NCBI GenBank assembly: GCA_903837785.1
Contig: CAILVY010000362.1
Location: 1 to 64,000, forward strand
Source of the DNA: Candidatus Hydrogenedentota bacterium
GTDB taxonomy: Bacteria > Hydrogenedentota > Hydrogenedentia > Hydrogenedentales > CAILVY01
Reading direction: 5' to 3'
DNA: 64,000 nucleotides
Position 1 is the stretch's first letter. Each line of letters starts with the position of its first letter. The notes below the pieces were generated by a model. The model searched no databases and was not told where the DNA came from. It worked only from the letters and a program-made list of their open reading frames with translations. A program made the position numbers and the translations under genes. This document shows positions 28,801-37,464 of the stretch, one piece after another.

Positions 28801-30569
28801 GCTGTGACCGCCTCGACTTCCCGGAAGGCTTCGAGCATGGGTTCGACGGCGTTCTCCCCGCACACGGCGGCGATGAGATCGCGGCTCGTGGCTTCGGGCG
28901 TGGCGCCGGAATCCCACGCGGCCTTCGCGAGATAGGCGACCGACGGATCGAGATCGCTGATCATCCATTGACGGGTGCAGAATCCTGCAAGGCCGTGCGC
29001 GCGCATTTCGCCCACGAGCTTATGCAGCGAACCGGTGGTCAGTTGCGGGGGCACGCCCACGCCGTCGTCCTGAAGCGTCAGCGCCAGAATCGTCGGAATC
29101 TCCTTCGCCGGGATCTTGTCGAAGGCGCCGGGGCGGCGCAGCACGCGCGTGGGCGTGTAATCGAGAACCACGAGCAACTCCGCGCTCTTGGGAAGGATGC
29201 GGGGGAGAATGGGGAAGAGCTCCTCGGCAACTTCATAGTAGATGAGGCGCGGCTCCGGCTTGGCGGTCTTCGGGAAGATCTCGGGGTCTGTGCGCAATCG
29301 ATCCAGGAAGCACAGCCCGGCCAGGTCGCCCTTCACTTGCCGGACGGCACGATCCGGGCCGCCGGTATATGCCGTGCGCTGCGCGGCCGCTTGCAGGACC
29401 GCGTTCAGCGAGGTGATTTCGTCAATGTGATACCGCGCGTTCAGCTCTTCCCATGCCGACGCATACAGATCGATCCAACTGGGCCATTCCGTGCCCACGG
29501 GAAAGCCGTAGGAGTCGATTTCCGGAAAAGTGCCCACAAGCGTTCGAAGGATTGTGCCCGCGACGTCGAGTAACTCGGGGTTGTCGGGCCGGACTGTCGG
29601 GCCGGGACTGACTGTGAGCGCTCCGAGTTGCTGGACGGGCTGCGTTTCCGGCAGGAGTCCCGCGAACTCCTTGGGGAAGTCCGTGATCGATCCGACGAAG
29701 TTGGAGTCGATGCCGCGGCTGTGGGCGTAGGCAACCAGTTCGTGACAGTGGCGCTCGCCCGCGGCGACGAGCGCATCGCCGCCCGCATCAGGCAGCGGGA
29801 GATCCGGATTCCAAAACTCGGCCTCTCTGCCGAAGAGGGCACGGCCGGGCATGTCGCCGGTAATCGGGAAATGCGCGCCGTACCAGAGGGTGGCCGAAGC
29901 GTTCTTGACGCCGCGCACGGACAGGCCGAGGAAGGGTTGAGAGGGGCCGCTGCTCACGCGGATGCGGTTGAACTTGAGCTTGGCAAGCTGATCGATGAAC
30001 GGGCGATACTCCTCCATCCCCCAGCCTTCCATGCCCATGGCGAAATCGCCCATGGTTTTCCACATGCGCACGCGGAAGTCCGGCTCAAACGTCTTGTCCA
30101 GTTCGGGCAGGAAGAACGGACGGCCTTTGGGCGGAAAGACATCGCCGCTCAGCAAGTAGCGAATGCCGTAGCGTTCGCCCAACTCGTAGACGCCCCACAT
30201 CGTCGCCGTTGGCGAACCGCCCACAATGGCCAGGGCCGCTTTGCCGTGCCATGTCATGCTCCGAAGGAGGAATCCCTGATCGCTGAGTGTCGGGACGTGT
30301 TCGATGGGACACGGCGTACCCGCGCTCCGGCCCGAGGTCCCGACGTAGAAGAAGTGGTCAGCCGTTTCCTCGGGCGCCGGGACGAGGCGAACGGATGCGT
30401 CGAACAACTCCGTGAGGCAGCGCTGCAGTTCCGAAGCCGCGAAACGTTCGAGGGCGTCCGCACTCGGGTCTGCAACGACGTCCACGGTTAACGCGCCCGC
30501 CGGCGCCGCAGCCCAGGCAAGTATCCCCACTACGGCCGCGATGAATAACGAGGCAGACGAACTTCGCAT
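25869..30569 (-). CDS. Giant secreted three-module glycosidase-like protein (GH67N-like / sialidase-like / GHL10-like)
   Basis: It has 1566 residues. The ATG at 30569 follows AAAGGGG; the frame runs on upstream but there it overlaps the previous gene out of frame. Signal peptide AAVVGILAWAAAPAGA. Module 1 (about 20-830) starts like alpha-glucuronidase N-terminal domains (AASELQRCLTELF, YVGTSG, MWGVYELGERYGIRYL) and continues into a large barrel plus helical region. Module 2 (about 845-1135) is a sialidase-type beta-propeller with Asp-box strings SSADRGATW and SADDGATW. Module 3 (about 1150-1566) is a GHL10/DUF187-like barrel (GIEFDFRRWYC, LGVRVGPML). It is the last gene of the five-gene polysaccharide operon. 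A single continuous frame was checked across the joins. The substrate is inferred to be a plant-type acidic polysaccharide. Confidence 0.75.
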   Translation of the reverse strand: MRSSSASLFIAAVVGILAWAAAPAGALTVDVVADPSADALERFAASELQRCLTELFDASVRLVPAPEETADHFFYVGTSGRSAGTPCPIEHVPTLSDQGFLLRSMTWHGKAALAIVGGSPTATMWGVYELGERYGIRYLLSGDVFPPKGRPFFLPELDKTFEPDFRVRMWKTMGDFAMGMEGWGMEEYRPFIDQLAKLKFNRIRVSSGPSQPFLGLSVRGVKNASATLWYGAHFPITGDMPGRALFGREAEFWNPDLPLPDAGGDALVAAGERHCHELVAYAHSRGIDSNFVGSITDFPKEFAGLLPETQPVQQLGALTVSPGPTVRPDNPELLDVAGTILRTLVGTFPEIDSYGFPVGTEWPSWIDLYASAWEELNARYHIDEITSLNAVLQAAAQRTAYTGGPDRAVRQVKGDLAGLCFLDRLRTDPEIFPKTAKPEPRLIYYEVAEELFPILPRILPKSAELLVVLDYTPTRVLRRPGAFDKIPAKEIPTILALTLQDDGVGVPPQLTTGSLHKLVGEMRAHGLAGFCTRQWMISDLDPSVAYLAKAAWDSGATPEATSRDLIAAVCGENAVEPMLEAFREVEAVTAALEDHGLGLGFPVPSMMMGRWAPDSFPKELAEDREGYRRALAAMQKASPARGKEGQDYIAYWIGRLQFAVQYFDTLETVAAAATAEQAAKAAKEKGDETGFGARLREAADRAAAAQSRSFQAIETFAKVARNQSDRGAVATMAEYIYRPLKRKAEELRAQLPPAAPERYPLEQCILEVGPPVEVGRAEGHFWFPSLHVVPGAEGAASPEAVLCEVTLSADEAQGEWPAALCLTQDGGASWHRVRDIPCAGPASTPLGPRKLLLMPYETWPLAPGDKKNAKAEGSIVTLGDDGSLSVERTPMSFLGFPRELADYHRGEVYLLTNGNILPRTDGALFTTLYGKFAGDNKDSCWAMSSADRGATWQFRATVASGPELAGAMEGANESNTCRLADGRLMTICRTGAACCKSYSADDGATWTTPEFMEGVFSVEPQLLRLANGVLLISGGRPGLFVWTCSDGEGKHWERVNLAQHHNLHVPDPALHFAEALCEGRGADPAPTTSYTGMAAIGPDEALVCYDRLGNGWAGAPGTYGAFDAVFSVRLKLTPAKAPAQPLAGKRLGPIFNNDINNILHASSGKDITVDEYRTAVHRILDLSPGLLAQNVGMPDPVIYRSNVATTWDKYHAGVTKAVWPETSAEDAERQSAAMRRLLELGTDPFTITIQACRERGVPIVASYRMNAEDFCAGELDLSDFGRGHKDLRIPGRDCLDPLHPEVFQHRMEIFTEVANEYDIDGIEFDFRRWYCMISDPLTNYPVLTRMIAATRKMLDETAARKGRKMILGVRVGPMLDGEFKIEDFPGAYYPEPTNQSCRKLGLDVKAWVEQRLVDYICPALFSPIGLPRTKEFTGLAAGTEIGVYPTISYTPRWAHFDGPTLPDSEETRRRHLRDICMEALACYGDGADGVSLFNWFPHCAPLPGQEEPGWGHKHVWPEGYRPDARAFGWVQQVVMPKLADPGALRDVLSRELPEPLKMRAVQGSDS

Positions 30570-30667
30570 AAGCGTCCCCTTTCCGAAACAATCTCCCAGC
30601 ATGCTCCACAACGGCTTGATGCCTGTCCGGCAGGCGCCCCAGACGATAGCAGATCGCGGGCGCCACA

Positions 30668-32956
30668 TCACCGCAGCCGCCAGGGTTTCTCCTCCATGAC
30701 AACGCGGAAGCCATAGCCGATCTGCGACGCGTAGGAATAACGCGCGGCAGAGCGGATGTACCACGCCTTGCTCCCGGCTTTTCCGCCCCGGAGCACGCGC
30801 CCGCCTTGATCGTTCATCCCGACAGGATCCGTGACCTCCTCCGCCGTGTATTTGCGATAGGCAAAGTCCTGACAATACTCGGCCTGATTCCCGGGCATAT
30901 CGTAAAGGCCCCACGGGTTCGGCGGAAACATCCTGACAGGGGTTTCCTTGCCTCGAAAGACGCCGGCCGGATTGTAGTGCGTGGCTTCGAGGCCGTTGAA
31001 GTTCGCCTGCTCCGTGCTGATCGTCTCGCCTGTGTAAAACGCGGTCGTTGTGCCGGCACGGCAGGCGTACTCCCACTCCGCCTCGCTGGGAAGGCGGAAC
31101 GTGCGGCCGGTGGCGGACGACAAGATCTCGCAGAACTCGACAGCCTCAAACCAAGTGGTTTCCTTGGCGGGGAAATCATCGGGTGTGACGTCCTCCGCGC
31201 GCGTTTCCTCCCCCATCACGGTTCTGAACTGAAGCGCCGTAGTCGGCGTGGTTGCCAGGTAGAAAGGCTTCGACAGGTTGACCTTGTGCTGCGGCCGCTC
31301 TTTCTCCTGCCCTTCTTCGCTGTCCGGAGAACCCATCATGAAACTGCCCGCGGGAATCCGCGTCAGTTCAAGCACCGCGCGGCCGCCGAGATCGACGGCG
31401 ATGTTCTTCGCTTCCGGCCCGGGTGCCGGCGTGAAACTCACGTTCAGCGCCGCGATTAGCTCCTTCTTGCGTGCTTCGCGCTGCCGCGCCTTCCCCGACA
31501 AGTACTCTTTGTATCCGCTTGCCCCTTGCGCCGCCAGCGCCGCCGCCTCCGACTGATATCGCCGGAATGCCGCCGCATCGACTCGGCAATCCGCCTCGGC
31601 CACGCGCGGATTGCTGCGGTTCAAGAATTCCTCGAGGTCCGTGTATCCGTCGTTGTCAGCGTCCGCGGCGCCGCCATTGGAAACCCGGGACGACAATCCA
31701 TGTTCCTGCTCCCAGGCATCCGGCATGCCGTCGGCATCGCTGTCGACATCCGGCGGCGTTGACTCCAGCACCGGCCATCCGCCGAGTTCGCTTTCCGAAT
31801 CAATGATCTTGCCTGTGCCGTTTCTAATGTCATCCGTGAGCTGCGAATCGAGCCTGTCGCGCTTCGGAAGCGTGGCTCCGCAGTCACTCAGAATGCGCTC
31901 CAGGGCCACATCGGCTGTGTCTGTCCGCACGGGCGGGCACGGGAATGCCTCTTTTGCCAGCACCCGCGCCACGAGGTCGTCGCGCTTCCATGGCTTCGGC
32001 GCGGCAATCATCTTGCGGTTGTCCTGCGTTTCCAATGGAAAGCCGTCGAGGACATTGCCCTCCCAGAACATCCTGACGGTGTCGTCGCCCGGCTCGAAAA
32101 GTCTCGTGCGCTGTTTGGCGTTCGTGGAGGGGCCGGGTTTGAAGTAGTTGTTGATGTAGTTGACGAAGCACGGCGCTTCCCGGGTATATCCGCAGCGGTA
32201 ACCCCAGTTGTAGAGGACGTTGTTGCGGAAATCGAGCACGATTCCGTGCACCCGGGGATTGCGGGCGGCGTTGTGCGCATAAACGCAATGATGCAGGGAA
32301 ATGCCGCCGTCGCCCGCGAGGATCGATCCCTTGCTGTGCTCGCCTTTCGGGTGATAGGACTTCGAGAGGCCTTCGGCGATGATGGACCACTGCACCGAGA
32401 TGTCATGCGCGCCGAACGAACTCATGACCTCGTCAATCGCCCAACTCATGGAACAATGATCCAGGATGCTGTTGCTTCCCCCGAAAATCCCCACCGCCAT
32501 CTGTTCCTTCTGGGTCGCACTTCCCGAACGAAATCGCATGTGGCGGATGATGATATCGTGCGCGGCGAGAACCACCTGATAGTCGCGGATGCAGATGCCG
32601 CCGCCGGGCGCGCTTTGGCCGGCGATCGTCACAAAAGGCTTGTCGATGTAGAGGTCTGCCTTCAACCGGATCGTTCCGCTCACGCGAAACAGGATGCACC
32701 GGGGACCTTCCGTCGTGATGGCGGCGCGCAAGCTGCCTTCGATCACCGCTTCCTTGCCGGGTACGTAATCCTCGAGCGTGGTGACGGCGAGAGTCTTGCC
32801 GCCGCGTCCGCCGGGCGTGCACGCGCCATAACCTTCCGCGCCCGGGAACGCTCTGAGCAGCGTGGCGGCCGGTTCCTGTGCGACGGCGGCCATCGCCAGG
32901 CTCAGCAGCAACCATGACACGAGCGTTTGCAGGAGGCTTCGGTTGATGCAGTTCAC
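30668..32956 (-). CDS. Secreted pectate lyase-like beta-helix fused to a formylglycine-generating-enzyme-like domain
   Basis: It has 762 residues. The start is a GTG overlapping the previous stop by four bases (GTGA), indicating translational coupling. A signal peptide (LLSLAMAAVAQE) is followed by a PL1-type right-handed beta-helix (about 30-410: AFPGAEGYGACTPGGRGG, VSGTIRL, ITIAGQSAPG-like and IIIRHMRFRSG segments, LDHCSMSW, FRNNVLYNWG). Then come a calcium-binding thrombospondin type 3-like stretch (DVDSDADGMPDAWE, about 410-455), a coiled spacer, and an FGE-sulfatase/SUMF1 domain (about 540-762: PAGSFMMGSPDSEEG, FRLPSEAEWEYACRAGT, NPWGLYDMPGNQAEYC, RVLRGG). Such FGE folds can also be non-catalytic binding modules. 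The fusion is unusual. Confidence 0.85.
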   Translation of the reverse strand: MNCINRSLLQTLVSWLLLSLAMAAVAQEPAATLLRAFPGAEGYGACTPGGRGGKTLAVTTLEDYVPGKEAVIEGSLRAAITTEGPRCILFRVSGTIRLKADLYIDKPFVTIAGQSAPGGGICIRDYQVVLAAHDIIIRHMRFRSGSATQKEQMAVGIFGGSNSILDHCSMSWAIDEVMSSFGAHDISVQWSIIAEGLSKSYHPKGEHSKGSILAGDGGISLHHCVYAHNAARNPRVHGIVLDFRNNVLYNWGYRCGYTREAPCFVNYINNYFKPGPSTNAKQRTRLFEPGDDTVRMFWEGNVLDGFPLETQDNRKMIAAPKPWKRDDLVARVLAKEAFPCPPVRTDTADVALERILSDCGATLPKRDRLDSQLTDDIRNGTGKIIDSESELGGWPVLESTPPDVDSDADGMPDAWEQEHGLSSRVSNGGAADADNDGYTDLEEFLNRSNPRVAEADCRVDAAAFRRYQSEAAALAAQGASGYKEYLSGKARQREARKKELIAALNVSFTPAPGPEAKNIAVDLGGRAVLELTRIPAGSFMMGSPDSEEGQEKERPQHKVNLSKPFYLATTPTTALQFRTVMGEETRAEDVTPDDFPAKETTWFEAVEFCEILSSATGRTFRLPSEAEWEYACRAGTTTAFYTGETISTEQANFNGLEATHYNPAGVFRGKETPVRMFPPNPWGLYDMPGNQAEYCQDFAYRKYTAEEVTDPVGMNDQGGRVLRGGKAGSKAWYIRSAARYSYASQIGYGFRVVMEEKPWRLR

Positions 32957-35013
32957 TTTGCGGCCTCTTCGGACCAGCCGGGAAGCGAGACGATGGCCCG
33001 ATAGTTTGAATCGTTGTAGAGTGGACTGCGCACCGGCCTGTAAAGGCGCCCGGGCTTCGGGCTGTTGTCTTGTGTGTACGCCCAGAGTTCATATGGGTCC
33101 CACACGACGATTTCATCGCGGCAATCGCCGGTGAGGTCGAGTGCCGCGCAGCACATATCCGGATGCCCATCCGCCGGCAGCTTCACCACGCAACGGCCCC
33201 AGCCGTCAAAAAGCCCTCCGTCTTCCACGTTCGCGGACAGCAGCACATATTCGCCCGCTTCGCCGGTCCAATTCACGGGCTGGCACAGACTCCCGTGCTG
33301 AAAAGGTTCGAAGTCGTGATAGACATCGCCGTTCGCGTCATAGAAGTGGATGATGCCCTGATTCCCCCAGAAGTTGACTGTGGCAATCTCGAGGCCCGGC
33401 AGGTCCGGACGGAAGTCGGCGATGCCGGGATTCTGCACGTGGCCGAGATGGAGGTGCTTGAGGATCGCGCCCTTCATGTCCACGTACAGCATCCCCTCGT
33501 CGCTTGCCGCACAGATGAACACCGGCGCGGCATCCAGTCCCGCTTTCAGCGGCACTATCGCCACGCCGTCATCGTGGTCCTCCAGGTCCTTGTCCAGGCT
33601 CCACAGCACCTTGCCGTCATCATCGAACAGCGAATAGCCCATCGCCAGTTCGTCCTTGCCGTCCTTGTCAATATCGGCCGCGCACGGATAGTGGCCGGTA
33701 TTGCATTGCGCCTGCCATCGCAGGTTCAGGTGTTCGTCGTACACCCAGAAGCTCTGATAGCGGTCTTTCAAAACAAGATCGCCTGCCCGGCCTTGACCGC
33801 GGAAATCGCAGAAGAAGAGGCTGTCGCCGAGAATGCGGGGAGTCTGGCCGTAGGGCGTCTTTGTGTTGGCGGGCATCTCCGGCGTGGGGGCCTTCAGCAG
33901 CGTCTTGCCCGTCGCGCCTTCCGCGATTACCAGTTCCATGCCGCGGCAGTAGATCACTTCGTTGCGGCCGTCGCCGTCAATGTCATGGATCTGGAAGGCG
34001 ACATCGTTCGTCAGATGATTCTTCCACGGGTCCGGCGTGCCCACTTGCCAAAGCTGCTTGCCATCGAAAGTCATCGCAGTCAGGCAACTGACTTCGCTGG
34101 CGGCATCTTTCGGCCCGTGATGCACCGGCTGGCAGACCAGGACGTCCTTCTGGCCATCGCCGTCCAGGTCGCCGAAGCGCAGGTTGCGCCCCACGCCAAA
34201 GCCGGAGGTCCGCGCCTTCTTCCAGAGTGCCGGCCGCGGATTCGCCGCACGCAATGCGTCCAGTTCTCCCTCACGATCCCGCACCGCCTGGTCCAGTGCT
34301 GATTTCGATTCGGCGCTCATTCGCACAGCAACTTCGTGGAAGCGCGCCCGGCCGTCGGCCAGCAGTGCGATGCGGCCCCGCGGAAACGCGTCGTGAACAG
34401 CGCTGATCGTGACCTGGCCCAGCGAACCCTGCAGGCGGTTTCCTGCGGCCTCCACATGCGCCGTAAGCCGGTCGCCGGGTTTCCACGCGAAGAGGGCGTC
34501 CGCGAGAATCTCTTCATGAGGCTTACGGAACGCATCGCCGTCCTTGACGTACTTGATGACCGCCCGCTGGCCTGTGACACCGAAGAAGTAGTAGCAGCGA
34601 TCGCTTTGATAGCGGAAGAGCACGCCGGATTGGCCTTTGTCCGCCAGCGGAGTCCAGGCGGCGTCCACGGCATAGTCGCACCAGAGCGGGTCGCCCGCCT
34701 CAACGACGGGGTGCATGTCTTTCCACTTGTTGTCGTACTCCATGGCCAGGACCCGCCGGCCATCCCATTCCTCGATGCGCCACGCCCGTTGCGATTCGGG
34801 CTCCGAGCGATACGTGGAGACCGCCCAGTTCCCGATGCGCCCGGACTGTGGGACGTAGTGATATTCCGCCTCCGCGCCGACGACCCCCATCCATATCCCG
34901 GTCGCATATGCGGTGAAATCGTCGTGTAGCACCACGGCCCCCTGCGGCGCGTCCGCATGTGGCGTGGAGACCGCCGGCAGAACGAAGAAGAGCAACCATC
35001 CGAGCCTTTTCAT
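32953..35013 (-). CDS. Secreted rhamnogalacturonan lyase-like beta-propeller protein
   Basis: It has 686 residues. The ATG (MKRLGW) follows GGAAAGGTG; the longer frame upstream overlaps the neighbouring gene. Signal peptide LLFFVLPAVSTPHA. The N-terminal part (about 20-235) is a laminin-G/DUF1080-like beta-sandwich (DDFTAYATGIW, LFRYQSDRCYYFFGV). The C-terminal part (about 280-686) is a propeller with FG-GAP-like calcium loops (GDLDGDGQKDVLV, DIDGDGRNEVIYC, DIDKDGKDELAMG) and the ending YNDSNYRAIVSLPGW, typical of PL11-type rhamnogalacturonan lyases. Catalytic residues cannot be assigned from sequence alone, so it may be a lyase or a binding protein. It is third in the operon. Confidence 0.75.
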   Translation of the reverse strand: MKRLGWLLFFVLPAVSTPHADAPQGAVVLHDDFTAYATGIWMGVVGAEAEYHYVPQSGRIGNWAVSTYRSEPESQRAWRIEEWDGRRVLAMEYDNKWKDMHPVVEAGDPLWCDYAVDAAWTPLADKGQSGVLFRYQSDRCYYFFGVTGQRAVIKYVKDGDAFRKPHEEILADALFAWKPGDRLTAHVEAAGNRLQGSLGQVTISAVHDAFPRGRIALLADGRARFHEVAVRMSAESKSALDQAVRDREGELDALRAANPRPALWKKARTSGFGVGRNLRFGDLDGDGQKDVLVCQPVHHGPKDAASEVSCLTAMTFDGKQLWQVGTPDPWKNHLTNDVAFQIHDIDGDGRNEVIYCRGMELVIAEGATGKTLLKAPTPEMPANTKTPYGQTPRILGDSLFFCDFRGQGRAGDLVLKDRYQSFWVYDEHLNLRWQAQCNTGHYPCAADIDKDGKDELAMGYSLFDDDGKVLWSLDKDLEDHDDGVAIVPLKAGLDAAPVFICAASDEGMLYVDMKGAILKHLHLGHVQNPGIADFRPDLPGLEIATVNFWGNQGIIHFYDANGDVYHDFEPFQHGSLCQPVNWTGEAGEYVLLSANVEDGGLFDGWGRCVVKLPADGHPDMCCAALDLTGDCRDEIVVWDPYELWAYTQDNSPKPGRLYRPVRSPLYNDSNYRAIVSLPGWSEEAAK

Positions 35014-35081
35014 CCGACAGCACCTTTCCGTTGGGCTGATCGTATCGCCGACATCCTCTTGCATCTGCTGAACCACGTGCC

Positions 35082-37454
35082 TCACGGGGCAATCGAGTTC
35101 AGGTACTCCTCGAGATTCGTGTAGCCGTCGCCGTCGGCGTCCTGCGCGCCGTCTTCCGGTTTGCCGGGATCCAGCCCATGCTTGCGTTCCCAGGCGTCCG
35201 GCATCCCATCGTGATCGGAATCCTCCGGTGCGGGAAGGGAACGGAGTTCCGGCCAGCCGCCGACGGCGGACTGCGAATTGATCAGGCCCTTGCCGCCGCC
35301 TCCGTAAGTCTCCCCGTACTGCGCGGTTCCCGTACGGATTTCGCGCAGCACGCGGGAATCCACGGCGTCCCGATGCAGCGAAGCGCCCGCCTGGCGCAGC
35401 ACGCGTTTGAAAGCACGTTTTGCGGACTGGGTCTTGACCGGCGCCACGACATAGGGCGTGTTCACCCGCAGCGTCTGTTCCGTAGCCTCTCCATCTGGGG
35501 CAAAGTCAACGCCGCCCCGCCAATTGTCCTTGGAGACGGCAGGAAACCCCCACACGAAATTGCCCGCACAATACATCTTCCCGCGCGGGTCCTTCTGGAG
35601 GAAGATGCGGTCCAGGACCTCTTCCGAGGTCGCCGGGCCGTACTTGTAGTAGTTGTTGATCCAGTTGCGCGGCCACAGCTCGCCGCCGTAGGCGCTGTTG
35701 AATCCCCAGTTGTAGATTACGTTGTTCCGCAGGTCGAGCAAGCCGGAATCCGGATTGCCCGAAGCGCGCGGGTTCCGGCTGGAGTGGTGCGCCAGGATGT
35801 TGTGGTGAAACGAACCGCCGGGTCCGCCCCAGAGTCCGCCGTAGCCGTGTGCCCCCTTCTTGTGCAGGGACTTCGTGAGGCTCTCGCTGACGAGACACCA
35901 CTGAACCGTGACATTGGACGCCTTGTTGATGGAGAGCGTCTCATCGATGCCCCAGCTTACAGAGCAGTGATCGACGAGAATGTGGTCACCGCCGCCGCCG
36001 AACGCGTCCTGTTCCTTCTGCTTTTCATCGCCGGGCCGAAAGCGCATGTGACGGACAATCAGGTGCTGCGTGTCGAAGTTGAACTGATAATTCTTGATGC
36101 AGATGCCGTCGCCCGGCGCCGTCTGGCCGGCGATCGTCAGATACGGATTCCGGACCTTCAATTCGGACTCCAGTGCTATCGTCCCGGAGACGCGGAAGAC
36201 AATCGTTCGCGGCCCCCGGGCTTCGCAGGCCTCCCGGAGACTCCCCGGCCCCTTGTCGTTCAGATTCGTGACCTCGATGACCCGGCCGCCGCGCCCGCCA
36301 ATTGTGTACTTGCCGAAGCCTTCTGCGCTCGGAAACGCCGGCGCGCGCTCCGGGCGGAAATTGCGCAAGATGAGGCCGGGTTTCTTTCGGCCATAGACGA
36401 CGTCGCACTGCCATCCATCAGGGAGCAGAACCTGATCGAAGCGCCCGTCGAGGGCTTCCACGCCTTCGCCAAACACGGAACAGACGGAGTTCTCATGAGG
36501 TTCAATTCGCCCCGTGAAATGCACCTCAAGCACGCCGGACAAGCGCCAGCGGCCCGACGTAACCGGCGCGCATTGATCCGCGTCCCGAATGGCAAAGATC
36601 GTTCTCGGTCCCGTCGTGCTCCAGGAGGATGCCGGGGCCGCGGCTTTCGCGGGCAGGGTTTGCAGGCATGCCCGCAGGGGAAGCTCCTGATCTTCGATGG
36701 CATCTACGACCAACCGGCAAATCGCCCGTGCTCCCGTCTCTTGAAGATGCGTATTGTCCACGGAACCGTCGGGGAAGTTGGGCGAAATCCCCTTTCCGAG
36801 GTTCATGAACAATGACGCGGTCTTCTCCGAGCCGAGACGCTGAAACAGCCTGTCCGTCCGTGCATGCAGATCGATCAAGGGAACATTCAGTTCCTTGGAG
36901 AGTGCCCGCATGGCAGGAGGATATCCCCCGTGCGTGTCCTTCAGGCTCTTGTCCGGTTCCCAGGCGTTGCGCTGAATGGAAGTCAGCAGGATTGGACAGG
37001 CTCCCTTGGAACGCGTCTCCTCAATGTAGCGCTTCAAGTATTGGCGGTACGATGTGGCAGGATCCGTGAAGCGGTTCGGATCCGACTTCTTCGAATCGTT
37101 GTGTCCAAACTGAATGAACACGTAGTCGCCCGCCTTCAGGGCATCATATAGGGGCTTCCATGACCCTTCTTCGTAGAAGCTCTTGGCGCTGCGCCCGCCC
37201 TTGGCCTTGTCCAGCACGCATAGGCGGCTTGCGTCGACGTAGTCCCGGAGGACCTGCGCCCATCCCATCCGGGGATATCGATCCGGCGGATTCTCCGCAG
37301 CCGTGGAATCGCCAATTACGTACAGACAAGGAACGGCAGCCGCCTCGCTTCCCTCGTGAGCACGAGCGGGCATTCCGGCCGCCACGAAAAGAATCGAGAA
37401 CAGGAGGCAGGCCTCGACCGGCGGGAACCATGTCCTGGAATGTGCGAAAAGCAT
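35082..37454 (-). CDS. Secreted bifunctional protein: SGNH acetylesterase (CE12-like) and pectate lyase
   Basis: It has 790 residues. The ATG follows AAGGA by 7 bases. A signal peptide ends near AARAHE. The SGNH-hydrolase domain (about 40-260) has block I IGDSTAAE, block III FGHNDSKK and block V DNTHL, the pattern of rhamnogalacturonan acetylesterases. A linker beta domain (about 265-355) follows, then a PL1-type beta-helix (about 365-720: SAEGFGKYTIGGRGG, VSGTIAL, TIAGQTAPGDGI, VDHCSVSWG, DLRNNVIYNWG). It ends with a calcium-binding type 3 repeat (DSDHDGMPDAWE, DADGDGYTNLEEYLN). The lyase half is paralogous to the protein at 30668-32956. Combining deacetylation with backbone cleavage fits acetylated pectin. 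It starts 10 bases after the previous stop. Confidence 0.88.
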   Translation of the reverse strand: MLFAHSRTWFPPVEACLLFSILFVAAGMPARAHEGSEAAAVPCLYVIGDSTAAENPPDRYPRMGWAQVLRDYVDASRLCVLDKAKGGRSAKSFYEEGSWKPLYDALKAGDYVFIQFGHNDSKKSDPNRFTDPATSYRQYLKRYIEETRSKGACPILLTSIQRNAWEPDKSLKDTHGGYPPAMRALSKELNVPLIDLHARTDRLFQRLGSEKTASLFMNLGKGISPNFPDGSVDNTHLQETGARAICRLVVDAIEDQELPLRACLQTLPAKAAAPASSWSTTGPRTIFAIRDADQCAPVTSGRWRLSGVLEVHFTGRIEPHENSVCSVFGEGVEALDGRFDQVLLPDGWQCDVVYGRKKPGLILRNFRPERAPAFPSAEGFGKYTIGGRGGRVIEVTNLNDKGPGSLREACEARGPRTIVFRVSGTIALESELKVRNPYLTIAGQTAPGDGICIKNYQFNFDTQHLIVRHMRFRPGDEKQKEQDAFGGGGDHILVDHCSVSWGIDETLSINKASNVTVQWCLVSESLTKSLHKKGAHGYGGLWGGPGGSFHHNILAHHSSRNPRASGNPDSGLLDLRNNVIYNWGFNSAYGGELWPRNWINNYYKYGPATSEEVLDRIFLQKDPRGKMYCAGNFVWGFPAVSKDNWRGGVDFAPDGEATEQTLRVNTPYVVAPVKTQSAKRAFKRVLRQAGASLHRDAVDSRVLREIRTGTAQYGETYGGGGKGLINSQSAVGGWPELRSLPAPEDSDHDGMPDAWERKHGLDPGKPEDGAQDADGDGYTNLEEYLNSIAP

Positions 37455-37464
37455 GCCGAATTCC

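Noticed and set aside
30570..31076. 169-codon upstream extension of the three-module glycosidase
   Set aside because: It overlaps the FGE-like gene in another frame and lacks protein character; a good ribosome site and signal peptide mark the start at 30569.
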